A stretch of 64,000 nucleotides of DNA from Pseudomonas putida (lineage in GTDB: Bacteria > Pseudomonadota > Gammaproteobacteria > Pseudomonadales > Pseudomonadaceae): assembly GCA_041879295.1 (NCBI GenBank), contig CP047152.1:4965501-5029500 (forward strand), read 5' to 3'. Position 1 is the stretch's first letter, and each line of letters starts with the position of its first letter. The notes under the pieces were generated by a model. That model did not search any database and was not told where the DNA came from. It saw only the letters and a list, made by a program, of their open reading frames with translations. Made by a program: the position numbers and the translations under genes. This document shows, one piece after another, positions 52,722-61,315 of the stretch.

Positions 52722-53399
52722 TTACCCCCGACTGCATCCGAAGCCATGAGCGCCCTCCCCATAACGCTTTGTCGCAGCTTTGCAAAGGTAGCTGGCTCGA
52801 TGAAACAGCTCAGGTAACTGATCCACGTTACCCGGCCGGACTTCCCGATCTACTCGGTATTCTGCATTAGACGGGATATGCACCAAGCCCCTCACTTGCT
52901 CAACCTCGCACTTCAACGCACTCGCCCAAGCCTCCTGCATACGGGTGATCATATTAGGCCTCTGTGGCTGCAACCGCCCGACTGTGTAGTAGGCGTCTCT
53001 GTTGAGCAGGATCAGCAGGTGGTAATGCTGTCGCCCTCCCTCGCTCCTCTCTCTCGCCCAGACGTAACGCACTCTGCAGTCATGGGCGTACTTGTTTTGC
53101 TCACGTGCCTTATCACGGTTGTGCTCAATTTTGGCTTTGAACGACTCGATGAACCTACTGATCACACGATTTGACAGAATATCATCCGGAAACCCCATCC
53201 GACGCGAAAGACGCAGGTCCACCCTGAATGCGATCACCCTAGGGTACTGATCAAATGTGAGGTTTATGGTACGCCATAGTGTTTCTAGGTACTCATGTAT
53301 GAACGGTCCTTTTTCCACCATTACCGGAAGCCCTTGAAAAGTATCCGCTGTATGCAGATGAAGATTACGGTTTTCGGAGAAACGAAGCATGGTTACCAT
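52722..53399 (-). CDS. Inovirus Gp2/YagK-like HUH-type protein
   Basis: 225 residues. The central motif GRQHYHLLILLNRDAYY has the His-hydrophobic-His of HUH replication/relaxase-type endonucleases, and YLCKAATKRYG near the C-terminus supplies the Tyr-bearing helix. The protein resembles YagK/YfjJ and inovirus Gp2 families found in satellites and P4-like elements. A likely role is nicking or replication initiation of a small element; activity here is unproven. A C-terminal fragment of a second copy is at 40191-40245. Confidence 0.8.
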   Translation of the reverse strand: MVTMLRFSENRNLHLHTADTFQGLPVMVEKGPFIHEYLETLWRTINLTFDQYPRVIAFRVDLRLSRRMGFPDDILSNRVISRFIESFKAKIEHNRDKAREQNKYAHDCRVRYVWARERSEGGRQHYHLLILLNRDAYYTVGRLQPQRPNMITRMQEAWASALKCEVEQVRGLVHIPSNAEYRVDREVRPGNVDQLPELFHRASYLCKAATKRYGEGAHGFGCSRG

Positions 53400-53787
53400 C
53401 TACTCTACTGAAGTTCATATCTTCAGCCAGCTTGGTAGTTATTTACATGCTCACCACAACCCATTGAGTCAGACCTCAATGGGGTCATCACGCAGACACC
53501 AACGCTTAATATCGATCTCCTAAACCATACTGCCAATTAGAAGGCATAAGGCACAAGCCATACAATCACGATAGATACCCTTCAGAGATGCATCCATGCC
53601 TTTAACTTAATGTTTCAATATTCATCAACCTCTACATGAGCGTTAGACGAAAACTATTAGAAGGTAGCAATTAAATCATTAAAGCATACTACCCACACCG
53701 AAAACCCTTGCAGTAGAAACCCAAAAGAAAATCAAAGCATTCCTGTTCAGAGTCAGGACAATCAACGCCACCGAAAGGTCCTGCAAA
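53400..53787. other. Intergenic gap without a gene
   Basis: About 390 bases, AT-rich, between the Gp2-like start and the terminator. No ORF with a ribosome site is visible; it should carry the promoter of the Gp2-like gene and perhaps an origin, but no iterons or clear hairpins were found. Confidence 0.45.
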
Positions 53788-53826
53788 AAAACATTATGTC
53801 CGGGAGTCAACCGGACATAATGTTTT
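53788..53826 (-). terminator. Strong rho-independent terminator after AlpA gene
   Basis: AAAACATTATGTCCGG (53788-53803) is the exact reverse complement of 53811-53826, with a 7-nt loop. Read on the minus strand the stem is followed by seven T. It lies 65 bp beyond the stop of the minus-strand AlpA gene, so it ends the 55504-53892 transcript. Confidence 0.85.
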
Positions 53827-53891
53827 CATTGAAAGGAAATTAAACAAACAAGAAGCAGACCAGATGCCAAGGACAAGCTCATCAAGACCTA

Positions 53892-54071
53892 CTAATTGCG
53901 TTCCACTAACCTAGACTGAATCCAGGAATGAACCTCAGACTCCAACCAGCCAACAGAGCGCCCGCCTAACGAAAGAGGCTTCGGAAATACCCCTTCAGCA
54001 ACGTACTTATACACCGTAGATCGGGCCAGACCAGTAATTTCAATAACCGTTTTCATTCTAAGTATGCGCAT
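53892..54071 (-). CDS. AlpA-family regulator
   Basis: 59 residues from ATG 54071; a longer start at 54095 is less likely. MRILRMKTVIEITGLARSTV then YKYVAEGVFPKPLSLGGRSV, GWLESEVHSWI is the standard AlpA/MerR-type single-HTH fold. AlpA proteins are activators or excisionase-like regulators of P4-type integrative elements. It lies 29 bp downstream of the 467-residue winged-helix gene on the same strand. Confidence 0.92.
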   Translation of the reverse strand: MRILRMKTVIEITGLARSTVYKYVAEGVFPKPLSLGGRSVGWLESEVHSWIQSRLVERN

Positions 54072-54100
54072 GACCAACTCCTCAAATCCGTACACAGGAT

Positions 54101-55504
54101 CTAGGAAGTCGGTAAAGAGTTACTGCCCATTACTGGTACACAGAGCGATTTACCCCGATACCGATAGCGCGTAGGAGTATGAACCTGAAAAAAAAGCCCA
54201 TAACGATAACGGTCAATTTCAGGCAGTTCCTCCTCACTTGAAAACCACTCGCACGCAGGCTCGCCAAGATTGCTCTCATTCATGACATAGCATTCTCCTG
54301 CTCGAAAACTATTACCAGGAACAATCAACAGAGACCGACCAACAGCAAACCGCCCAAAGTATGGACCGGGCTCAAAACTCGGCAGGATCTGCAACCCGGC
54401 AATTTCGTGCGAAAAACCCTTAACACTTAAAACCAAACTCTGCATACGCCTAGCCATCAAAACAGCGACTACATAAATGAACTCAAAATACAGCTCACCT
54501 CGAAGGCCGTCACCCGTGAAATCTCGCCCTGAGCCCGTTCCTTTTTTGAAGTCTTTCTTGATTCGCACCTGCAATTCATCATCAGAGTTAAACTGACCTA
54601 GCTCCAAGGCATTCCAATGTTTGGACAGCAGCCCTGACGCGTACTCTTCCAATCTAACCTGAAGCGCTCTCGACGAGCCTCTATCCTTGGCTAAAGAAGA
54701 AAACAACCCCGCCAGCTCATTAAATCTATCGCTATCAGGCAGTATTCCAGAGTACTTTTTATGCCTCTCGAACGACAGTCCTTTGCCAAGCTGCGCAGAG
54801 CCAATGATGGCTGCAACCTCACTCATCCCCCCCGAATCCCCACTGGATTTCGAGACAAAAGTTAACACTATCGCGCCCGAACTACCTTTTTGAAAAAAAT
54901 CATGATGAAAATTAATAAAGTAAACTGACTTTGAAACTCCCAATGCAACAGACGTTGCAACACCAGGAATCACCCCCCTCATGACCCTCAGAGCGATCAG
55001 TTTGTGCACCTGGGCCTTTATTCGATCTCGATTCAGACCAGTAGCCTGGGACAGCCTGGATACTCCGATTCCCCGTACAACCCCAAATTGATCGGCGTAC
55101 AGAAGCAGAGTGGACAGTAGCAACCGATTACAAACACTCAAGCCACCCTTACAATTTTCCGCAGAAGGGTTTAGCACGTGATCAATCTTCGGTCTATTCA
55201 TCACATTGAGCTTATTATTTTCGCCTTCTAACAATCTAGACAATTTATTTGAAGCCCGATACCCACTCTTGGGGCGTCCCCGCCCGCAGACGATAGGTGT
55301 GCGTATTAAAAGACCTTCAGCCACCAATTCAGACAGAGCGCTAGTTACCACACGATCCGTAGCACCTGAGGCCTTGGCAAACTCCTTAACCCCGATTGTG
55401 ATCGATTCCCACAGCCCGTACATCTGCACGAACCTTACAAGGACAAGCTTCGTCTCAGGGCTAATCCCAGCCAATTCCAGCCCCAACAGAACGCAGTGCA
55501 TCAC
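54101..55504 (-). CDS. Winged-helix DNA-binding protein, replication-initiator-like (467 aa)
   Basis: Two helix-turn-helix-like segments are visible: ETKLVLVRFVQMYGLWESIT with GATDRVVTSALSELVAEGLL (~15-70), and RGIGVSRLSQATGLNRDRIK (~145-175). The middle and C-terminal parts have no recognised motif; the last 100 residues are rich in aromatic residues. The start is GTG with ATG directly after. Base composition is lower in GC than the flanks. It may be a replication or regulatory protein of the small element (inference) and precedes alpA on one transcript. Confidence 0.65.
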   Translation of the reverse strand: MMHCVLLGLELAGISPETKLVLVRFVQMYGLWESITIGVKEFAKASGATDRVVTSALSELVAEGLLIRTPIVCGRGRPKSGYRASNKLSRLLEGENNKLNVMNRPKIDHVLNPSAENCKGGLSVCNRLLLSTLLLYADQFGVVRGIGVSRLSQATGLNRDRIKAQVHKLIALRVMRGVIPGVATSVALGVSKSVYFINFHHDFFQKGSSGAIVLTFVSKSSGDSGGMSEVAAIIGSAQLGKGLSFERHKKYSGILPDSDRFNELAGLFSSLAKDRGSSRALQVRLEEYASGLLSKHWNALELGQFNSDDELQVRIKKDFKKGTGSGRDFTGDGLRGELYFEFIYVVAVLMARRMQSLVLSVKGFSHEIAGLQILPSFEPGPYFGRFAVGRSLLIVPGNSFRAGECYVMNESNLGEPACEWFSSEEELPEIDRYRYGLFFQVHTPTRYRYRGKSLCVPVMGSNSLPTS

Positions 55505-55670
55505 CCACCCTCAACTCTTCAGGAAGGCAGCTATTAAATCGCAGAATAACACCCTATTTCAAGAGCATAAATAATAGAATACGCTACTACGTAACGTCAC
55601 TCCGTAACGCAACACTAAAAATCATTCCATATAACCTTTAGTTCTGATAAACGCATTAGCGAGGAATTCA

Positions 55671-56345
55671 TTGGAAAAGGCACAAAACAGACTTGGATGG
55701 ATAGAAAAAGACAACCCAAACATGCTGAAGTGGGCCATCCGATACCTAAACAACCACAGAGCAAATATTCCCGAGCAAACCACCTACGACGGGCTTATAA
55801 GGAAGTCTGAGAAATGGCCTGAAAGCAGTGAAATACGAGAGCTTTTAAGAAAGATGAAAGGCGCCTGGCGCCAAAAGAAACTGAGAGAAAGCCTAAATGG
55901 AAAAAAGCCCAGCAACTTTATACTTTCGACGTCAGCAAAGAAATGCCTGGAAAATTTAGCCAAATCAAGACGCAGCAACATAACTGAAACACTGGAATGG
56001 TTAATTAGAAATGGGCTTGAAGTAAAAAGCCAATACCGCGACCAACTCAACGAGTTAAACAAGTCCCACCGCAAACAACTCGACAGTTATGAAATAGCAG
56101 CTGTCACTCTCACTGAAAAACTAAGCGAAACCCTAACCGAAACCTGCAAATTAATGCTTCAAATTAAAACATTAACCCCCTCCCCAGAAAGTCTTCCAAC
56201 CCCACAAAAGGACCAGATCGAAAAACTTTTCAGAAAGAAAAAATCAACACTCTTGAAATCAAATACAATCATAAAAAGAGACTCCATACGAATACATGAA
56301 AGACAGATACAACCAACAACCCATTACCTTGAGCAGGAGCAATGA
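55671..56345 (+). CDS. RHH-like hypothetical protein (224 aa)
   Basis: Starts at TTG 55671 (GAGGAATT upstream). Residues ~80-115 (KPSNFILSTSAKKCLENLAK, SRRSNITETLEWLIRNG) look like a ribbon-helix-helix DNA-binding domain; the rest is a long, Lys-rich helical region. The AT-rich coding sequence and Lys/Asn use differ from neighbours, a sign of foreign origin. Divergent from the 54101 gene. Function unknown; a regulator or segregation-type protein is possible. Confidence 0.55.
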   Translation: MEKAQNRLGWIEKDNPNMLKWAIRYLNNHRANIPEQTTYDGLIRKSEKWPESSEIRELLRKMKGAWRQKKLRESLNGKKPSNFILSTSAKKCLENLAKSRRSNITETLEWLIRNGLEVKSQYRDQLNELNKSHRKQLDSYEIAAVTLTEKLSETLTETCKLMLQIKTLTPSPESLPTPQKDQIEKLFRKKKSTLLKSNTIIKRDSIRIHERQIQPTTHYLEQEQ

Positions 56346-57159
56346 AGAGCTCATAAAAATCACCCAATCAGTACTGCAACCGAAAAATCATCAATAACCA
56401 GGATGATAGACCGCACCCTGCGCTCAGAATTTCATATCCGCTTTATAGTTATCCGGTGATCGCTTTTGATTTCGGCACGGCCCTGTAATTACACCGATAA
56501 CTTTCAATAACATTTACTTGCCAACCCGATGCTTCCTACTTCTGAAGATACGACTTGGAGTAGCACTAAGACCAATCTATAGCATGTCATCCATCACCTC
56601 TTTACAAACTTCCCTAGCCTGGCCACTGATACCAAATCACACCCATACTGGGAAAGTCCCCTGCCATAACCAAGTTCTCCAGAAGTATTCCGTCAAGTCT
56701 GTTACGGGAGATGCTGCGCTATCACTTTAGGTAGTCTTGGAGGAAGCTCCGCCAGTTTAGCAGCACTAGTTAGATCCTTTTTAGCAAAATCACAATCCTC
56801 AAGGACTATCTTCATATAGACGACAAGAAAATACTTAAAAGCCAAACCTCGACCAAAGTTCTCCGAGCCTGCTCTTCATTGACTGGCCATTTCAGCCAAG
56901 ACAGCCCCAACACCTGGTCGTTTGGACCGACAGAAACACTCCCAAGAGTAACTAATAAAAAATACAAATTCTTTATGCCTCGCAAGGTGGGTGCTTTCAG
57001 GGTGACGACAGAACCATCGCATATATTCGTAAGCGTCAAGAACGGTCATACCAATCGCATGACTAGCTCATTACAGTCGGGCGAAAGCCAACTTCCTGCC
57101 AGGAGTTGAGTGATCAACCTCCAAGGACATCCTTATACAACCAAAATCAAAGACATCAA
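56346..57159. other. Intergenic gap without a recognised gene
   Basis: About 800 bases with only short open frames on both strands. A minus-strand frame at 56812-57039 (75 codons) may be a scrap of something, but I recognise nothing. Confidence 0.45.
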
Positions 57160-57600
57160 TCATGATTTATCATTCATGCCCATAGCGTCGACCATGTAAG
57201 CGTAAGACTGAATCATCTGACGAAACTCGGTGAGATATCCAGCCTGATTATAACTTGTCCGGATTTTGCTTCTCTCTGCATGCGCCAATTAACGCTCAAT
57301 CACGTCCGAGCGAGATCCCATCTAGTTGAGCATGGTCCAGGAGCTGGCGCGAATGCCAGGGGCTGAAAAGCCGATGCGGCCCTTACCATTCAATCCCATG
57401 CGTTCGGGTGTTCGACTCAATGTCGTTGCTGTCATGCACTCGTTCGGCTTGCGATAGTTAGGAAATAGCAGCCGACGCCCTCCGTACAGGTGGGCAGCTC
57501 ACGTAGTAATCGACCGACGGAAGACGTCATTTGACAGGATCCAGATCAAACCCCGCTCACTTCGTGCATCAGCCAGGCCGATCTCCAGGTAAGTGGTAAA
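57160..57600 (-). pseudogene. Decayed P4-type integrase, C-terminal part
   Basis: The minus strand reads LLFPNYRKPNECMTATTLSR, TPERMGLNGKGRIGFSAPGI, then LAHAERSKIRTSYNQAGYLT and ends MVDAMGMNDKS: the catalytic end of a DUF4102-type integrase, with the Tyr in SYNQ. Two in-frame stops interrupt it (after ASSWTMLN and after SDVIER), and a frameshift separates LLRELPTCTEG from GGRRLLFPNY. The catalytic HGFR motif is altered to APGIR. The N-terminal half is absent. Confidence 0.8.
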
Positions 57601-57627
57601 GGAACGATATAGCAAAAGCACACACAT

Positions 57628-57745
57628 CAAGACGCCCCAGGGTACCAAGCAAATCCTATCGGCACTCCCAATGGCATCCCCAAAAACTACCTATTCAGTA
57701 CTTTAAAATCACTAGCTTACTCTATCTGATCAGATTAACCCCGGC
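57628..57745. repeat. Direct repeat 1 (left flank of the dynamin-like module)
   Basis: Matches 63420-63547 with roughly 75-80% identity by eye. Common parts include GTACCAAGCAAATCCTAT, paired GGCA(T/C)TCC-like motifs 12 bp apart (57661, 57673), TTTAAAATCA, and a final CAGATTA-(A)-CCCCGGCG. The end (57729-57745) also recalls the ssrA-derived core TTCAAATCCCCCCGGC at 18827. Confidence 0.7.
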
Positions 57746-58069
57746 GCTCGACTTACCCTACCAAGTCTACCCCCCTACAGCCCGAAGTGCATGCAACAAC
57801 CTCGCTAAGGCTCCCTCCCCCAACATTTCTCTCCTTCCGGGCGAGTCCGGCAACCATGGCAAACCGCCATTAAAACAAGGTAAATTCGCCACAGAAATGA
57901 GGTCAACAACCGCCGCCCGGCTCAAGACAACAAGGAAGTAGCGATGCTCATCCCTAGGGAAACTCCTCCCAAGCACCTGCCCCTGCCGCACCTGACTCCA
58001 GCCATCCCGTACTACCGCTCTCCACGAATGCTGCTCGAAAAGCAGCATGGCCGTAGATAGGAAGCCTTC

Positions 58070-61000
58070 ATGCCTCAACCATTCCGTTTCCAGAGTGCAC
58101 GGCCCGCCGGCTCCAGCGCCACAGAAGCTAACATCTTTATCCACGGCTACAGCGCCGGGCATAGCGATGAGGACAAGCAGCTTCTGCTCGACAGGATCCC
58201 CGAGCAGCTAAAGCACTACACCAACATTTTCGCGTTCTGGCCTTCGAATCATATCTTCCGGTTCGACAAATCTTCGCTCTGGAAAATTGGTTCAGCTGGT
58301 CTAGGGGCCGGAGCCACGTTCATCGGCGCGCCCACGGGTTCTCTAGGGCTTGTGGGCACTCTCGCCCGAGACCGGATGGGTAACTTCACTCAGGCTCGCG
58401 CACGCGCGGAAAGCATGGGTACGGTATTACTCGACCAACTTCAGGACTACCTGAACAGCCACCATCCACAGATCAAGACCATCAACCTGATCGGCCACTC
58501 GCTCGGCGGCCGACTGGTCATCAGCAGTCTGAAAAGCTTTTCGAGCAGGCAACAGTTGATCATCAACGATGTACTGCTGATGGCGGCAGCCGTCGAGGTC
58601 ACCGCTATCGAGGCACGCAAAATGCGCGGCGCACTTCAGGGCCGATTGATCAATGCCTATTCGAAGGCAGACAAGACCCTGCTGCTGAACTTGGGTGAAT
58701 CTTGCCTAGGGCGTAACGAAGCCGAGCACTTCGAGAGCATCGAGATGAATGACTTCGGCCACACCGATTACTGGGAGCGGCTGCCCGAAGTACTGACCAA
58801 ATCACGCTTCAAAGCGTGCTTACCGCCCTCCCCAGAGCCCACTCAATCATCCGCTGCAGAAAAAAAGCCAACCCGCGCGCCCAAACAACCCGCCAAAGCA
58901 AACACGATGAAACTCGAACTGAACAGCCCACGTGACGTTTACCAGCAAATCAATGATGAACTGGCACTGATCATTGCTGAACTGCGACACCCTTCGGAAG
59001 ACGAGGCCTTGAACCAGGCCCGAGAAGAGGCGCTCCAGCGCCTCAACGAACATCGCACAGCCCTTTACGAGCGGCTCGCCGAACTTGAGAAGAACGCCGA
59101 GTGGAACACATTCACCATTGCATTCTATGGAGAGACCGGCGCGGGCAAATCGACCCTGATCGAAACCTTGCGCATTCTGCTACAAGAGCCCGGCAAGCGG
59201 GCCAACCAGCAAGCATTCCGCAAGTTGCGCGAGCAGTATGGGATGACCGAAGAAAAACTGCAGCAGTTGCAACAGGACATCAAGCAAACCGAAGCGCAAA
59301 TTGACGAGCTGACGCAGCAACTGAGTGCCACAATGCGGCAGTTCGAACAACCCTTCAGTGAAGCCCAGAGCGCACTCGACCAAGCTGATGCCCGATCCAG
59401 CGAATTGCATCAACAACTTGGGACGGAGTTCGAACAACACGAGCAGGCGCATAAGGATGCCCTCGCGGCCGTTACCAGGCTGCATACGCTTCTCGCCACA
59501 CGCAAAAGCACCGCCTCTCTCTGGCAGAAGCTCTTGAGCCTGTTCAGGAAGATGCCCGAAGAAATCGAGCTGAATGAGGTCACCGCCTCACTGGCCGAGA
59601 CCACGCAGGCACGCGACAACGCCGCAGCTATCCTAAACGCCGAACAACAGAAGACCCGCCAAGAACGCCTTGCGCTAGAGCGGCAACTGGACTCGATAAC
59701 GACGGCGCGCAACGACGCCAGTGCGGCACTTACCGCCCAACAGGCACAGGCAGCCCAACAGCAACAGACGCTCGTTCAGCAGCGCCTGGAAAGTGAGAGC
59801 CAGCTGGCAGACCTGGTTGGACAGCTCCAGCTGCATGCCGATGGTGAAATCATCGGTGACGGCCGTGCCGACTATACCCGAGAGACACAGCGCTACGAGT
59901 TCGAGCTAGACGGCCAGCCATTCGCACTGCTGGATGTACCAGGTATCGAAGGCAAGGAAGGCCTGGTACTCGAGCAGATAGAACGCGCAGTGCAGACGGC
60001 TCATGCAGTGTTCTATGTCACTAACCAGCCAGCACCGCCCCAAACGGGCGATGGGCAACACCAAGGTACACTGGAGAAGATCAAGCAGCACCTGGGGGCG
60101 CAAACCGAAGTCTGGACCATTTTCAACAAGAAGATCACCAACCCCGGGCATTCTTTGGGCAACAGACCGCTGGTTTCCGATGACGAAAGCATCAGCCTTG
60201 CTGGGCTGGACGAGAAGATGGGCGAGCAGCTTGGCAAACACTATCAGGAGGTGTTTTCACTGAGCGCGCTGCCGGCATTCCTCGCCTCCACCGACCATCT
60301 TGCGCCAGGCTCGCAGAATGCCAAACGTCGCATCAAAGCGCTTGAGGACTTCGGTGCCGACGAGTTGCTGGAAAAGTCCCGTCTGCGTGCCTTCCTGCAA
60401 CTGCTTGGTGACCGGTTGATCCTTAACGGCAAAGCCAAGATCGTCCGGGCCAACTTCAACAAGGCCAATGATGCGCTCAACCAGACCACCACGACACTTT
60501 CAGGCGTGCAACAAACCCTGAGCGCCCTGTCGAGAAAGCTCTCTCAGGAAGAGCAAAGTGCCAAAAGCCAGCTGAGCAGTAGCTACCAGGCGCTGAAAAA
60601 GCGGCTGGAAGCATGCGGCGAGACCTTGATCGATGACTTCGCCAGCAACGTGCGCAACAGCGTCTACAAACGGATCGAAGCAGATATCAGTAACGACGCG
60701 TTCAAAAGCACCCTGACCGAGGAGCTTGAAACCCAGCAAAAACTGCTGGGCAAGCAGCTACCGGAAGCTGTGAACGCAGAGGTCGGCAAATTCCAGAAGG
60801 CGGCCGAAGATATTCTCAAACGCTTCGAAAAACATGCCCAAGAACTGACTGCGAGCTATGCAAAGCTGGGCAGCATGCGCTTCAACGAGCATTTCAACCT
60901 CAACATAAAAATCGATAGCGGCATCAATGTCATCGGGCTGCTGGCCAGCCTTGCGGGGATAGCTGCGGCACCATTTACAGGCGGGGCCAGTCTCTGGTTC

Positions 61001-61315
61001 GTGGGCGCCTCGGTAATTGCCGCACTAGTCTCGGTCGGTAAAGCCATTTTTAGCGCGCTCAGCTCAGACTACAAAAAGTCTCAACAACGTCAGGCCCTTG
61101 ATAAGAATCTGCGCAGCGCTACCGAGCAACTGCGCGAAACACTACACGCAAGCCTGGATGCTGCCCTGAACGATATGCAGGAAACTATCGAGCAACTTGA
61201 CCATGCACTGGAAGCACCTGCCAAACAGGCTGCAAACCAGGTGAACACGCTGTCTCGCTCGACCAACCGCCTGAAAATTCTCTCCCGCCAAATCGAAATC
61301 GCAGGAAACTTATAA
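58070..61315 (+). CDS. LeoBC-like dynamin-family GTPase fused to an alpha/beta-hydrolase
   Basis: 1081 residues; AGGAAG five bases before the ATG. Residues 1-250 form an alpha/beta-hydrolase: IFIHGYSAG near 22, nucleophile elbow GHSLGG (142-147, Ser144), and a late His in FGHTDYW. A Pro/Lys linker follows. From Met280 (MKLELNSPRDVYQQINDELA) a dynamin-like GTPase starts: G1 GETGAGKST (~354), a long Gln/Glu coiled coil (~390-600) inserted before G3 DVPGIEG (~622), and a G4-like FNKK (~685) lacking the usual Asp. A hydrophobic stretch at ~955-1000 (IGLLASLAGIAAAPFTGGAS) could contact membrane. Overlaps leoA by 1 nt. Resembles LeoBC of the Eleos defence system; the fused hydrolase is the unusual part. 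Confidence 0.85.
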   Translation: MPQPFRFQSARPAGSSATEANIFIHGYSAGHSDEDKQLLLDRIPEQLKHYTNIFAFWPSNHIFRFDKSSLWKIGSAGLGAGATFIGAPTGSLGLVGTLARDRMGNFTQARARAESMGTVLLDQLQDYLNSHHPQIKTINLIGHSLGGRLVISSLKSFSSRQQLIINDVLLMAAAVEVTAIEARKMRGALQGRLINAYSKADKTLLLNLGESCLGRNEAEHFESIEMNDFGHTDYWERLPEVLTKSRFKACLPPSPEPTQSSAAEKKPTRAPKQPAKANTMKLELNSPRDVYQQINDELALIIAELRHPSEDEALNQAREEALQRLNEHRTALYERLAELEKNAEWNTFTIAFYGETGAGKSTLIETLRILLQEPGKRANQQAFRKLREQYGMTEEKLQQLQQDIKQTEAQIDELTQQLSATMRQFEQPFSEAQSALDQADARSSELHQQLGTEFEQHEQAHKDALAAVTRLHTLLATRKSTASLWQKLLSLFRKMPEEIELNEVTASLAETTQARDNAAAILNAEQQKTRQERLALERQLDSITTARNDASAALTAQQAQAAQQQQTLVQQRLESESQLADLVGQLQLHADGEIIGDGRADYTRETQRYEFELDGQPFALLDVPGIEGKEGLVLEQIERAVQTAHAVFYVTNQPAPPQTGDGQHQGTLEKIKQHLGAQTEVWTIFNKKITNPGHSLGNRPLVSDDESISLAGLDEKMGEQLGKHYQEVFSLSALPAFLASTDHLAPGSQNAKRRIKALEDFGADELLEKSRLRAFLQLLGDRLILNGKAKIVRANFNKANDALNQTTTTLSGVQQTLSALSRKLSQEEQSAKSQLSSSYQALKKRLEACGETLIDDFASNVRNSVYKRIEADISNDAFKSTLTEELETQQKLLGKQLPEAVNAEVGKFQKAAEDILKRFEKHAQELTASYAKLGSMRFNEHFNLNIKIDSGINVIGLLASLAGIAAAPFTGGASLWFVGASVIAALVSVGKAIFSALSSDYKKSQQRQALDKNLRSATEQLRETLHASLDAALNDMQETIEQLDHALEAPAKQAANQVNTLSRSTNRLKILSRQIEIAGNL

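Noticed and set aside
57767..58048. Minus-strand frame of ~93 codons just upstream of the LeoBC gene
   Set aside because: Composition is plausible, but it ends in a low-complexity tail, has no clear ribosome site and occupies the likely leoBC promoter. Left uncalled.
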